Assembly: GCF_029395675.1 (NCBI RefSeq)
Contig: NZ_CP115184.1
Span: 1,860,001 to 1,924,000 of the forward strand
Reading direction: 5' to 3'
Origin: Janibacter cremeus
GTDB lineage: Bacteria > Actinomycetota > Actinomycetes > Actinomycetales > Dermatophilaceae
Length of the DNA: 64,000 nt
Shown: positions 20,348 to 29,109 of the stretch, in pieces
Numbering within the stretch: position 1 is the stretch's first letter
Layout: each line of letters starts with the position of its first letter
Notes under the pieces: model-generated
What the model saw: only the letters and a program-made list of their open reading frames with translations
Databases searched by the model: none
Told to the model about the DNA's origin: nothing
Made by a program: the position numbers and the translations under genes

Positions 20348-21262
20348 TCACGGGGTCCACGCCGTGGGGGCGGGGGTGTGCAGCCGGTAGGCGCCGGGCA
20401 CCACGCGCCAGGTGCGCTCGCGGCGGGGCTCGAGCTCCTCGCCGTCGGCGTTCGCGCCGAAGTCGTGGTTGACACCGGTGACGGTCACCGTCTGCGCCCG
20501 CATGGAGACGACGTCGTCGAGCCGCGTGTGGCGCCCCCGGTTGACCGTCGCCGCATAGAGCAGGCGTCGTCTCGGGGAGATCGTGCGGGAGATGACGAGC
20601 TCGGCCCGCCCGTCACCCGGTGCCGCGTCGGGCGCGATCCGGGTGCCTCCGCCGACGCTCTGGCCGATCGTCACGGCGACCTGCAGGATGTGGTGCCGGC
20701 CGTCGGCCACGACCTGGCCGTCCGCCACCACCCTCAATCGCCGCCCGGTCTGGCCGAACCCCGCGGCGAAGCCCCCGATGACGTACCCGATCGGCCCGAA
20801 CCGTTCCTTCCAGGGCGCGGCGATGCGACCGGCCTCCTCCCCGACGCCGATGTGCACGGCGTTGGCGACGATCCGGTCCTCGTCGTCGATGAGCACGTCG
20901 ATCGGTCGCGCCGGGCTGTCGATCACGACGCGGGCCGCCTCGGCCGGGTCCGTGGGCAGCTCGACGGTGCGGGCGAAATCGTTACCCGTGCCCATCGGCA
21001 GCAGCCCCACGGTCGGCGGGTCCTCGCCCAGGTGGCCTGCGCGGCAGAGGGCGGTGACGAAGGCGTTGAGCGTCCCGTCGCCACCCGCGACGATGATCTC
21101 GCGCCCGTCCTTCCGGGCGATGGCCTCGGTCAGCTCCTCGATGGTGTCGGTGGTGACGACGTCGACGTCACCGTGCTCCCGCAGCACCCCCAGGGCAGCA
21201 TCGGTGCGCTCTCGGTCGCTCGTGCCGGCGGAGGAGTTGGCGATGAAGAGGAACCGTCTCAC
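20348..21262 (-). CDS. Diacylglycerol/lipid kinase family protein
   Basis: 304 residues, GTG start; a TAGGCT box lies 6 nt upstream (21269-21274), pointing to a leaderless transcript. The DAGK catalytic fold is evident: FLFIANSSAGTSDRER, IIVAGGDGTLNAFVTAL (ATP-binding GGDGT) and LLPMGTGNDFARTVELP. Two-domain length fits DgkB/YegS-type soluble lipid kinases that phosphorylate diacylglycerol or related lipids. It precedes the proline dehydrogenase-like gene by 5 bp. Confidence 0.9.
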   Translation of the reverse strand: MRRFLFIANSSAGTSDRERTDAALGVLREHGDVDVVTTDTIEELTEAIARKDGREIIVAGGDGTLNAFVTALCRAGHLGEDPPTVGLLPMGTGNDFARTVELPTDPAEAARVVIDSPARPIDVLIDDEDRIVANAVHIGVGEEAGRIAAPWKERFGPIGYVIGGFAAGFGQTGRRLRVVADGQVVADGRHHILQVAVTIGQSVGGGTRIAPDAAPGDGRAELVISRTISPRRRLLYAATVNRGRHTRLDDVVSMRAQTVTVTGVNHDFGANADGEELEPRRERTWRVVPGAYRLHTPAPTAWTP

Positions 21263-21283
21263 GCCGTCAGCCTACGGCTGTGG

Positions 21284-22018
21284 TCATGGGGTACGACGCC
21301 GGAGGGTGAGGCTGCCGAGGACGAGGGCGACCGCGATCCAGATCGCGATGACGAGCAGCGGGAGGCCGAGGTCCTCAGCCGGCTCGGCGCTGCGCGCCAC
21401 GGCGTACGCCGCGTCGACGACGTGGGACAGCGGCAGGACGTCGGAGACGAGCTCGAGCGTGCGGGGCAGCTGGTCGCGGGGCACGAGGAGACCGCACAGC
21501 AGGAACTGCGGCAGGACCGTCGCGGGCATCAGCTGGACGGCCTGGAACTCCGTGCTGGCGAAGGCCGAGGCGAAGAGCCCCAGCACCGTCCCGAGCACCC
21601 CGCTGCCGACGACGACGAGGACGAGCCACGTCAGCGCGCCGGCGATCTCCAGCCCGAAGAGCCACACCGTGATCGCGGTGACGATCGCGCCCTGGATGAT
21701 GGCCAGGAGGCCGAAGGCGAGGGCGTAGCCGACGACGAGGTCACCCTTGCCCAGCGGCGTGGTCAGCAGCCGCTCGAGGGTGCCGCTCGTGCGCTCGCGG
21801 AGGGTGGCGACGCTCGTGACGACGAACATGATGACGAAGGGGAAGATCGCCACGAGGACCGGGCCGATGCGGTCGAAGATCGGGCTGTCGACGTAGATCC
21901 ACGCGAGCAGGCCCATCAGCACGATCGGCATGACCACCAGCAGCGCGAGCGTGCGGTGGTCCCGACGCACCTGCCGCAGCACGCGGGCCGCGGTCGCGAG
22001 CGTCAGTCGCGGAATCAT
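21284..22018 (-). CDS. ABC-2 type transporter permease
   Basis: 244 residues from MIPRLTLATAARVLRQV. Six hydrophobic helices: LALLVVMPIVLMGLLAWI, PVLVAIFPFVIMFVVTSVA, LAFGLLAIIQGAIVTAITVW, LVLVVVGSGVLGTVLGLF, the QLMPATVLPQFLLCGLLVP segment typical of ABC-2 permeases, and a C-terminal one. The TLRERTSGTLERLLTTPLGKGDLVVGY loop is diagnostic of the family. Its ATG overlaps the ATPase stop by 4 bp. Probably exports a drug or lipid. Confidence 0.93.
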   Translation of the reverse strand: MIPRLTLATAARVLRQVRRDHRTLALLVVMPIVLMGLLAWIYVDSPIFDRIGPVLVAIFPFVIMFVVTSVATLRERTSGTLERLLTTPLGKGDLVVGYALAFGLLAIIQGAIVTAITVWLFGLEIAGALTWLVLVVVGSGVLGTVLGLFASAFASTEFQAVQLMPATVLPQFLLCGLLVPRDQLPRTLELVSDVLPLSHVVDAAYAVARSAEPAEDLGLPLLVIAIWIAVALVLGSLTLRRRTP

Positions 22019-22737
22019 GCCGCCACCCCCTCGACGAGCGCGAGGAAGGCGCCCTCGGCGTCCTCGGCGCCGGTGCGCTCGAGCAGGCGGGCCGGGGTGT
22101 CGTCGGCGAGCACGACCCCTTCGCGCAGGAGGACCAATCGGTCGCACCGGCTGGCCTCGTCCATCACGTGGCTGGAGACGAGCAGCGTGACGCCGTCCTG
22201 CGCGAGCCGGCGGAAGAGCCCCCACAAGTCGCGCCGAAGCACCGGGTCGAGACCGACGGTCGGCTCGTCGAGGACGAGCAGCTCGGGGTCGCCGACGAGG
22301 GCGGCGGCGAGCGAGGCCCGGCTGCGTTGTCCGCCGGAGAGCTCGTCGGTGCGGTCGTCGGCGTGGTCGGCCAGGCCCACGCGCGCCACCACGGCCTCGG
22401 CGGTCGCCTGCGGGTCCGCGGTCCCGAGCAGCCGGGCGAAGTGGGTGACGTTCTCCCGGACGGTGAGGTCGCCGTAGACGCTCGGTGACTGGGTGACGTA
22501 CCCGACCCGCTTGCGCAGTCGTCGGTGGCCGGCCGGCAGGCCGAGGACCTCGACGTCTCCGTCGTCGATGCGCTGCACGCCGACGACGGCACGCATCACG
22601 GTCGACTTGCCTCCCCCGCTGGGTCCGAGGAGGCCGACCACCTGGCCGGCCGGGACCCGCAGGTCCAGGCCGGGGATGACCAGCCGCCCGCCCCGGGTGA
22701 CGGTCAGCCCGGCGATCTCGATCACGTAATTCCCCAT
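22015..22737 (-). CDS. ABC transporter ATP-binding protein
   Basis: 240 residues. Walker A GPSGGGKST near residue 40, Q-loop YVTQSPSVYGD, signature DELSGGQRSRASLA, Walker B LLVLDEPTVGLDPV and H-switch LLVSSHVMDEA. Belongs to the DRA/CcmA-like class paired with ABC-2 permeases. GGGAGGAG lies 10 nt before the ATG. It lies 71 bp after the tetR gene, so the exporter is likely controlled by that repressor. Confidence 0.95.
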   Translation of the reverse strand: MGNYVIEIAGLTVTRGGRLVIPGLDLRVPAGQVVGLLGPSGGGKSTVMRAVVGVQRIDDGDVEVLGLPAGHRRLRKRVGYVTQSPSVYGDLTVRENVTHFARLLGTADPQATAEAVVARVGLADHADDRTDELSGGQRSRASLAAALVGDPELLVLDEPTVGLDPVLRRDLWGLFRRLAQDGVTLLVSSHVMDEASRCDRLVLLREGVVLADDTPARLLERTGAEDAEGAFLALVEGVAA

Positions 22738-22808
22738 GTGATGAATACTCCTCCCGCTTCCGTGGTCCGCGCAACCCCCGTCGCGCCCCTGCGTCGCAGT
22801 GGGTGCGA

Positions 22809-23393
22809 TCAGGGGACGAGCAGCGCCTGGATGGGCGGGGCCAGCACCGCGACGATCTCCTCGGGGTCGGCGTCGGCCATCGGGGGGGCCTCGAGGAGGT
22901 ACCGCAGCAGCGCCATCCCCACCAGCTGCGAGCCGACGGCCGCGACCGCCAGGTCCGGCAGGACGTCCTCGTCACCGAAGATGTGCGCCAGGCTCCTGAG
23001 GACGCTGCGGGAGACGAAGTCGCGCAGCAGGTGCGCCGCCTCCTCGTGGGAGGCCACGGCACCCACGAGCGCCCGGAACCGGGCCCGCCCCTCCGGGCCG
23101 TCCCAGACGCGCAGGAAGGTGCGCACGACCCGCTCCCCCGCGCCCTCGTGCGGACCGGTCACGGCCGCCGTGATCTGCTCCTCGATACCCGCGGGCACAC
23201 CGACGACCTCGGAGAACAGGCCGGGCTTGCCGTCGAAGTAGTGGTGGACGAGCGCCGGGTCCACCCCGGCCTCGCGGGCGACACCACGGACCGAGGTGCC
23301 GTCGTACCCCTTCGCGGCGAAGAGGCCGCGGGCCACGTCGAGGATCTCGGCGCGCGTGTCCCCTCCCCCGGACCGGCGGCCGCGCGCGCTCAT
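22809..23393 (-). CDS. TetR family transcriptional regulator
   Basis: 194 residues from MSARGRRSGGGDTRAEIL. The N-terminal HTH is clear: ILDVARGLFAAKGYDGTSVRGVAREAGVDPALVHHYFDGKPGLF. The C-terminal part has the TetR_C (PaaR-like) layout, RALVGAVASHEEAAHLLRDFV. The ATG overlaps the stop of the upstream epimerase gene by 4 bp. Likely represses the exporter immediately downstream; ligand unknown. Confidence 0.93.
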   Translation of the reverse strand: MSARGRRSGGGDTRAEILDVARGLFAAKGYDGTSVRGVAREAGVDPALVHHYFDGKPGLFSEVVGVPAGIEEQITAAVTGPHEGAGERVVRTFLRVWDGPEGRARFRALVGAVASHEEAAHLLRDFVSRSVLRSLAHIFGDEDVLPDLAVAAVGSQLVGMALLRYLLEAPPMADADPEEIVAVLAPPIQALLVP

Positions 23394-24208
23394 GACGAGG
23401 CGACGTCGGTCACCGGCACGGCCTGGCCGAGGTGGTGGCGGGCGAAGTCGAGCGACTCGCGCAGGTCGAGCTCGCGCTCCTTCGGGCGCCGACGGGTGCC
23501 GACCTCCAGGACGACCGCCCCGGCGAAGCCGCTGCCGGTGATGTGGTCGAGGACCTCCGCGCACGGCTGCGTCCCCCGACCGGGGACGAGGTGGTCGTCC
23601 TTCAGCGTCGTCAGCATCCCGTCGGCGAGGTGGATGTGGGCGAGGCGCTCCGCCAGGTCCCGCACCATCTGCAGGGCATCGCTGCGCGCCGTCGCGGTGT
23701 GCGACAGGTCGACGGTCACGTGGTCGTACGGCTGGGGCACCGGGTCCCAGTGCGGCAGGTACGCCTGCACCGACTGGCCCCGGGCCGCCCACGGGAACAT
23801 GTTCTCCACCGCGAGGACGATGTCGCTGTCGTGCTCGCGCGCGGCGACGCCGTCGGCGAAGTTGCGGGCGTACTCCTTCTGCCAGCGGAAGGGCGGGTGC
23901 AGCACGACCGTCGGCGCCCCCACCGCGTGGGCCAGCTCGATCGAGCGGTCGACCTTGCCCCACGCGTCCGTCCCCAGGACGCGCTGGGTCAGCAGCAGCG
24001 TCGGCGCGTGGATGGAGACGATGTCCAGGCCGTGGTGCTCCGCGAGTGCGTTGAGAGCCTTGGCGCTCTGCGAGATCGGGTCGTTCCACACCATGACCTC
24101 GACGCCGTCGTAGCCGAGGTCGGCCGCGTACTCGAAGGCCGCCGCCGTCCCAGCCGGGTACACGGATGCCGTGGACAGGGCCACCGGGACCGGGCGTGCG
24201 TCAGCCAT
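23390..24208 (-). CDS. Sugar phosphate isomerase/epimerase (xylose isomerase-like TIM barrel)
   Basis: 272 residues from MADARPVPVALSTASVYP; a TACGCT box lies 6 nt upstream (24215-24220), so a leaderless start is likely. The AP-endonuclease-2/xylose-isomerase fold is shown by LGYDGVEVMVWND, IVSIHAPTLLL, APTVVLHPPFRWQ, IVLAVENMFPW, VTVDLSHTATAR, IHLADGMLTTLKDDHLVPGRG and GAVVLEVGTRR; His, Glu and Asp residues in these are probable metal ligands. Substrate unknown. The homologous position in mycobacteria (Rv0498, from memory) is also near ppx and proC. Confidence 0.82.
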   Translation of the reverse strand: MADARPVPVALSTASVYPAGTAAAFEYAADLGYDGVEVMVWNDPISQSAKALNALAEHHGLDIVSIHAPTLLLTQRVLGTDAWGKVDRSIELAHAVGAPTVVLHPPFRWQKEYARNFADGVAAREHDSDIVLAVENMFPWAARGQSVQAYLPHWDPVPQPYDHVTVDLSHTATARSDALQMVRDLAERLAHIHLADGMLTTLKDDHLVPGRGTQPCAEVLDHITGSGFAGAVVLEVGTRRRPKERELDLRESLDFARHHLGQAVPVTDVASS

Positions 24209-24268
24209 ACCTCGAGCGTAGACCTCTGAGTCCACGGCGCCGGCGGTGATGGGAGCCGGACACCAGCG

Positions 24269-24393
24269 GCCCGCAGAGGAAGGGCACGGCGGCCCTTGGC
24301 GCACCGCCCGGACTCGTTGGTCTTCGGCCGAACGTCGTCGTCATGGTCCGGGCGGCGGCCTGAGCCGGGCCACCATCCCCTTCCTCTGCGGGC
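24269..24393. other. Nested inverted repeat, about 125 nt, between epimerase and ppx genes
   Basis: Outer arms of 16 perfect bp at 24269-24284 and 24378-24393. Inner arms of 10 perfect bp, CCGCCCGGAC at 24304-24313 and GTCCGGGCGG at 24346-24355. TTCGGCCGAA palindrome at 24323-24332 near the centre. GGCGGCCC/GGGCCACC nearly pair in between. The element can fold into one long imperfect hairpin. It fills most of the 192-bp gap between two minus-strand genes. Could be a terminator of ppx, a structured RNA or a small mobile repeat. Confidence 0.6.
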
Positions 24394-24400
24394 TGTCGGG

Positions 24401-25327
24401 TCAGCTCATGTGGTCGAGGTAGCGCAGCAGCACGCCCTCGCGCATCGCCCAGGGGCAGATGGTCAGCTCCGTGACACCGAGCAGGTCCATCGCTGCCTCG
24501 GCGACGATCCCGCCAGCGAGGATCTGCTGCGCGCGGGCGGCACTGACCCCGGCGAGGGTGGCGCGCTCGGCGGCGGTCATCGGTGCCACCTTCGCGATCG
24601 TCTCGCGCACGTCGTCCACGTGCAGCGTGCGCAGGACGTAGGGACCCTCACCGCTCGGGGCGGCCCCGGCGATCCGGGCCAACGAGCGCATCGTCTTGCT
24701 CGTGCCGACGACGCTGTCCGGGGAGGCCGCCTTGGCGTAGGGACGAATCTCCTTGGCCAGGATCGCGCGGACCTTCCGCCGGGCAGCCGTGATGTCCTCG
24801 GGGGTCGGGGGGTCCCCCGGCAGGTGGTCCCGGGTGACGCGTCCTGCCCCGAGGAGGAGGGACTTGGCGACGTCGGGCTCCTCGTCGTCGCCGAGGGTGA
24901 GCTCGAGGGAGCCGCCACCGATGTCGATGACGAGCAGCCTCCCGGCGGACCACCCCACCCAGCGCCGGGCGGCGAGGAAGGTCAGCCGGGCCTCGTCGAC
25001 GCCCTCGAGGACCTCGAGGTCCACGCCGGTCTCATCCCGCACGCGGTCGAGGACGGCCTCCCCGTTGGGGGCCTCGCGGATGGCGCTGGTGGCGAAGGCG
25101 AGGATCTCCTCCACGCCCTGGTCCTCGGCGATCTCGAGGCACTCGTGGACGAACCGGGAGAGGTCGGCCGCCCCGGACTCGTCGATGGCCCCCTCGGCGT
25201 CGACGTGCTCGGCGAGCCGCAGCACCATCTTGTGCTTGGTGGCCGGGATCGGCGCGGCACCATGATGGGCGTCCACCACGAGGAGGTGGACGGTGTTCGA
25301 GCCGATGTCGATGACGCCAAGACGCAC
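24401..25327 (-). CDS. Ppx/GppA family exopolyphosphatase-type phosphatase
   Basis: 308 residues from a GTG at 25327; a TACTGT box lies 6 nt upstream (25334-25339), suggesting leaderless transcription. Actin-like ATPase/phosphatase fold: [74 protein letters not shown] and [15 protein letters not shown]. Short form (about 310 aa) as in actinobacterial Ppx1/Ppx2. Hydrolyses polyphosphate or (p)ppGpp. The stop is 7 bp from the nested inverted repeat. Confidence 0.92.
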   Translation of the reverse strand: MRLGVIDIGSNTVHLLVVDAHHGAAPIPATKHKMVLRLAEHVDAEGAIDESGAADLSRFVHECLEIAEDQGVEEILAFATSAIREAPNGEAVLDRVRDETGVDLEVLEGVDEARLTFLAARRWVGWSAGRLLVIDIGGGSLELTLGDDEEPDVAKSLLLGAGRVTRDHLPGDPPTPEDITAARRKVRAILAKEIRPYAKAASPDSVVGTSKTMRSLARIAGAAPSGEGPYVLRTLHVDDVRETIAKVAPMTAAERATLAGVSAARAQQILAGGIVAEAAMDLLGVTELTICPWAMREGVLLRYLDHMS

Positions 25328-25392
25328 GGGGCCACAGTAGACCCCGAAGGAGATCGAGCGGTCGCGCGACTGCGCTCCATTAGGGTGTCGCC

Positions 25393-26232
25393 GTGGAGCA
25401 GGACAACGAGCAGCACCCCGGCGAGACCGACCTGGCAACGGCACGCACCTGGGTCGAGTTCGACGACCCGGCCGAGGAGGGGCAGCGCTTCCGCTGCGAC
25501 CTGACGTGGCTGACGTCGTCGTGGACGTGCATCTTCGGCAACGGCTGCCACGGCATCAACTCCGACGAGCCGGACTTCGGGTGCTGCGTGCTCGGGGCGC
25601 ACTTCACCGACAAGGACGACGTCAAGCGGGTCAAGGCGATCGCCGACGAGCTCGGTGAGGACGAGTGGCAGCTGCACCCGGGCACCACCCGCCGGTCGGC
25701 GTGGACGGAGAAGGAGGACGGCGAGCTGAAGACGAAGGTCGTCGACGGGGCCTGCATCTTCTTCAACCGTCCCGGCTTCCCCGCAGGGGCGGGCTGCGCA
25801 CTGCACCAGCACGCGATCCTCCACGGTGTCGAGCCGCACACGACCAAGCCGGACGTGTGCTGGCAGCTGCCGATCCGCCGCACCTACCGCGACGTCGAGC
25901 TGCCCGACGGGACCACCTACCTCGAGGTGAGCATCGGCGAGTACGACCGCCGCGGCTGGGGCCCGGGCGGTCACGAGCTGGACTGGTACTGCTCGGGCAG
26001 CCCCGACGCGCACACCGCCCCCGACCCGGTCTACGTCAGCGAGCGTCCGGGGCTGATCGAGCTCATGGGCGAGCAGGGGTACGCGGAGCTCGCCGAGCGC
26101 TGCGAGGCCCACCTCGCCCTCGTGGCTGCGGCGACCGGGACGAAGGGGGCAGCGGGCCCCCCTTCGCCCGGGGGCCGGGACCTGCTGCCGCTGCTCGTCC
26201 ACCCCGCGACCCTGGCCGCCCGGGAGGGGTGA
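25393..26232 (+). CDS. Conserved cysteine-rich protein (DUF3109-like)
   Basis: 279 residues, GTG start with a TAGGGT box 6 nt upstream (25381-25386; leaderless). Cysteine clusters: [37 protein letters not shown] with [23 protein letters not shown] and DWYCSGS. These resemble the metal- or Fe-S-binding cysteine patterns of DUF3109/YkgJ-like proteins, so a metal site is inferred. No catalytic function can be assigned. Its stop overlaps the ATG of the FAD oxidase gene (TGATG), suggesting a coupled pair. Divergent from ppx. Confidence 0.6.
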   Translation: MEQDNEQHPGETDLATARTWVEFDDPAEEGQRFRCDLTWLTSSWTCIFGNGCHGINSDEPDFGCCVLGAHFTDKDDVKRVKAIADELGEDEWQLHPGTTRRSAWTEKEDGELKTKVVDGACIFFNRPGFPAGAGCALHQHAILHGVEPHTTKPDVCWQLPIRRTYRDVELPDGTTYLEVSIGEYDRRGWGPGGHELDWYCSGSPDAHTAPDPVYVSERPGLIELMGEQGYAELAERCEAHLALVAAATGTKGAAGPPSPGGRDLLPLLVHPATLAAREG

Positions 26233-27650
26233 TGGACCCGGCTGCCCTGCTCGACCTCGTCCGGGGTGAGCTCGCCCCGGAGACGGGCGACGGGGTGGTC
26301 ACCACCGAGGCCGACGTGGTCGCCGCGCACTCCCGGGACGAAGCGCTCTTCTGCCCGCACGACGGTGCCGTGGCCCTGGTGTGGGCCCGGACGGTGGCGG
26401 ACGTGCAGGCGACGATGCGCTTCGCCTCCCGGCACGGCATCCCCGTCGTCCCCCAGGGGGCCCGCACCGGCCTGTCCGGTGGCGCCAACGCCGTGCCCGG
26501 CTGCCTGCTGCTGTCCGTGGCGTCGATGACGCGGATCCTCGACCTCGACCTCGGTGAGCGCACCGTCACGGTCGAGCCGGGGATCATCAACCAGGACCTC
26601 AAGGACGCCGTCGCCCGGCACGGCCTGTCGTACCCGCCCGATCCGGGCTCGGTGGCGATCTCCTCCGTCGGCGGCAACGTCGCGACCAACGCCGGCGGCC
26701 TGTGCTGCGTGAAGTACGGCGTGACCGGCGACTACGTGCGGGCGCTGGAGGTCGTGCTCGCCGACGGCACCCTGACCACGATCGGGGCGAGGACGGCGAA
26801 GGGGGTGGCCGGGCTCGACCTGCGCGGCCTCTTCGTCGGGTCCGAGGGGACGCTCGGCGTCATCGTCGGGATCACGCTGCGCCTCGTGCCGCTCATGCCG
26901 CCGCCGCTCACGGCGGTCGCGACCTTCGCCGACGAGCGGGCCGGCGCCGCGACCGTGTCGGCCTTCATGGCCTCCGGGGCGCAGCCGTCGATGCTCGAGT
27001 CGCTGGACCGCACCAGCCTGGACATGCTCAACGCCTACGGCGACTTCGGCCTGGACGCGCACGCCGGCGCGATGCTCCTCATGCAGTCCGACGGCGGGGG
27101 CAACCGGGAGAGCGCCCTGGCGGAGGTCGAGGCCTTCACCGGGCAGGCCCGCTCGCACGGCGCGCTCGACGTCGCCTTCTCCGACGACGCCGCCGACAAC
27201 GAGGCCCTCGTGGCCGCCCGCCGCCTGGCGCAGACGGCCTACGAGCACCACGCCCGCTCCCACGGGGGCGGGCAGCTCCTCGACGACGTGTGCGTCCCGC
27301 GGGAGCAGCTGCCGACCTTCTACGAGCGCCTCGACGGCATCCGCGCCGCGACCGGCCTGACGATCGCGACCGTCGCCCACGCCGGCGACGGCAACCTGCA
27401 CCCGTCGATCTTCTTCTCCACCGCCGACCCGGACGAGGTGGACCGGGCGCACCGGGCCTTCGACGACATCATGCGGCTCGGGCTGGACCTCGGCGGCACG
27501 ATCACCGGCGAGCACGGCGTCGGCCGGCTCAAGCGGGGGTGGCTCGCCCGGGAGCTCGACGAGGGCAACCGTGGCATCCACCGTGCCGTCAAGGCCGCGC
27601 TGGACCCCCGCGGGATCCTCAACCCGGGCGCGGTGTTCGCCGACCTGTGA
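26232..27650 (+). CDS. FAD-linked oxidase, glycolate/D-lactate oxidase GlcD-like
   Basis: 472 residues. N-terminal PCMH FAD-binding domain: GIPVVPQGARTGLSGGANAVPG, VEPGIINQDLKDAVARHG, YPPDPGSVAISSVGGNVATNAGG. C-terminal FAD-oxidase domain: ATVAHAGDGNLHPSIFF with metal-binding His, GGTITGEHGVGRLKRGWL and DPRGILNPGAV. These are classic VAO-family GlcD/D-lactate dehydrogenase signatures. It oxidises a 2-hydroxy acid; exact substrate unknown. No GlcE/GlcF partner is present. Starts within the stop codon of the preceding Cys-rich gene. Confidence 0.9.
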   Translation: MDPAALLDLVRGELAPETGDGVVTTEADVVAAHSRDEALFCPHDGAVALVWARTVADVQATMRFASRHGIPVVPQGARTGLSGGANAVPGCLLLSVASMTRILDLDLGERTVTVEPGIINQDLKDAVARHGLSYPPDPGSVAISSVGGNVATNAGGLCCVKYGVTGDYVRALEVVLADGTLTTIGARTAKGVAGLDLRGLFVGSEGTLGVIVGITLRLVPLMPPPLTAVATFADERAGAATVSAFMASGAQPSMLESLDRTSLDMLNAYGDFGLDAHAGAMLLMQSDGGGNRESALAEVEAFTGQARSHGALDVAFSDDAADNEALVAARRLAQTAYEHHARSHGGGQLLDDVCVPREQLPTFYERLDGIRAATGLTIATVAHAGDGNLHPSIFFSTADPDEVDRAHRAFDDIMRLGLDLGGTITGEHGVGRLKRGWLARELDEGNRGIHRAVKAALDPRGILNPGAVFADL

Positions 27651-27706
27651 TTGCCCGGGCCGGACGCGGTCGGCCGTTGTCGCCCCCGCCGCGTAGGTTC
27701 TGAGGC

Positions 27707-29092
27707 ATGGCGAGCAAGAAGGCACCCGTCCACCGGTGCAGCGAGTGCGGTTGGACGAGCGTGAAATGGGTCGGCCGCTGCGGCGAGTGCCAGGCCTGGG
27801 GCACGGTCGAGGAGGTCGGCGGTGCGACCACCCGGACCTTCGCCGCCGCGCGCGTGGAGCGGCCGGCCGTGCCGATCCGTGAGGTCGACGGCGACCACGC
27901 CGCCCACCGCAGCTCCGGCGTCCCGGAGTTCGACCGCGTCCTCGGTGGTGGGCTCGTGCCGGGGTCGGTCGTGCTCGTCGCCGGCGAGCCGGGCATCGGC
28001 AAGTCGACGCTGCTGCTCGACGTCGCCGCACGCGTCGGCGAGGGCAGGCGCGTGCTCTACATCAGCGGCGAGGAGTCCGCGGCGCAGGTGCGCGGGCGGG
28101 CCGAGCGGATCGGCGCCGTCACCGACGGGCTCTACCTCGCCTCCGAGACCGACCTGGCGACGGTGCTGGCCCAGATCGACCAGGTGAGGCCGGACCTCGT
28201 CGTCATCGACTCGGTGCAGACCGTGGCCTCGGGCGAGGTCGACGGCGCCGCCGGCAACGTCGGCCAGGTCCGCGAGGTCGCCGGCTCGCTCATCCAGGCG
28301 GCCAAGACGGGCGGCTTCGCGATGCTCCTCGTCGGCCACGTGACCAAGGACGGGTCGATCGCCGGCCCGCGCGTGCTGGAGCACCTCGTCGACGTCGTCG
28401 TGCAGTTCGACGGCGACCGGCACTCCCGGCTGCGTCTGGTGCGGGCGGTGAAGAACCGCTACGGCCCCACCGACGAGGTCGGCTGCTTCGACCTGCACGA
28501 CACGGGCATCGTCGGGCTGAGCGACCCCAGCGGTCTCTTCCTGTCCAGCCGGCACATCACCGTCCCGGGCACCTGTGCGACCGTCACGCTCGAGGGGCGA
28601 CGGCCGCTCGTCGTCGAGATCCAGGCCCTGGTCACCCCGTCCCAGATCCCGACGCCGCGCCGGGCCAACGTCGGCCTGGACTCCGGGCGCGTGGCGATGA
28701 TCATCGCCGTGCTCGACAAGCGTGCCGGAGCCCCCATCGTCGGGGCCGACACCTACGTCTCGACCGTCGGCGGGGTGAAGATCACCGAGCCGTCGAGCGA
28801 CCTGGCCGTCGCCGTGGCCATCGCGAGCGCCGTCCTCGAGCAGCCGGTCGCCCACGACCTGCTCGCGCTCGGCGAGGTGGGTCTGAGCGGCGAGGTGCGC
28901 CCTGCCGTCGGGGTGGCCCGCCGTCTGACCGAGGCCGCCCGGCTCGGCTTCCGCACCGCGCTGGTGCCCAAGGGAGCCCTGGCGGACGCCTCCCCTCCCC
29001 CGGGCATGGACGTCGTCGAGGTCGTCGACGTCGCCTCCGCGATCGAGCAGGTACGAGCCCGCCCGCCCGCGAGCCGTTTGCGCTCCGTCTGA
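27707..29092 (+). CDS. radA: DNA repair protein RadA (Sms)
   Basis: 461 residues. N-terminal zinc finger CSECGWTSVKWVGRCGECQAW, Walker A GEPGIGKST, RadA-specific KNRYGPTDEVG motif, and a C-terminal Lon-like domain (GVKITEPSSDLAVAVAIASA). Works in branch migration and recombinational repair. A TAGGTT box lies 7 nt before the ATG (27694-27699), giving a likely leaderless mRNA. It is followed by disA at 17 bp, the conserved actinobacterial and Bacillus neighbour. Confidence 0.97.
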   Translation: MASKKAPVHRCSECGWTSVKWVGRCGECQAWGTVEEVGGATTRTFAAARVERPAVPIREVDGDHAAHRSSGVPEFDRVLGGGLVPGSVVLVAGEPGIGKSTLLLDVAARVGEGRRVLYISGEESAAQVRGRAERIGAVTDGLYLASETDLATVLAQIDQVRPDLVVIDSVQTVASGEVDGAAGNVGQVREVAGSLIQAAKTGGFAMLLVGHVTKDGSIAGPRVLEHLVDVVVQFDGDRHSRLRLVRAVKNRYGPTDEVGCFDLHDTGIVGLSDPSGLFLSSRHITVPGTCATVTLEGRRPLVVEIQALVTPSQIPTPRRANVGLDSGRVAMIIAVLDKRAGAPIVGADTYVSTVGGVKITEPSSDLAVAVAIASAVLEQPVAHDLLALGEVGLSGEVRPAVGVARRLTEAARLGFRTALVPKGALADASPPPGMDVVEVVDVASAIEQVRARPPASRLRSV

Positions 29093-29109
29093 CGACCTAG
29101 ACTCGGCTC

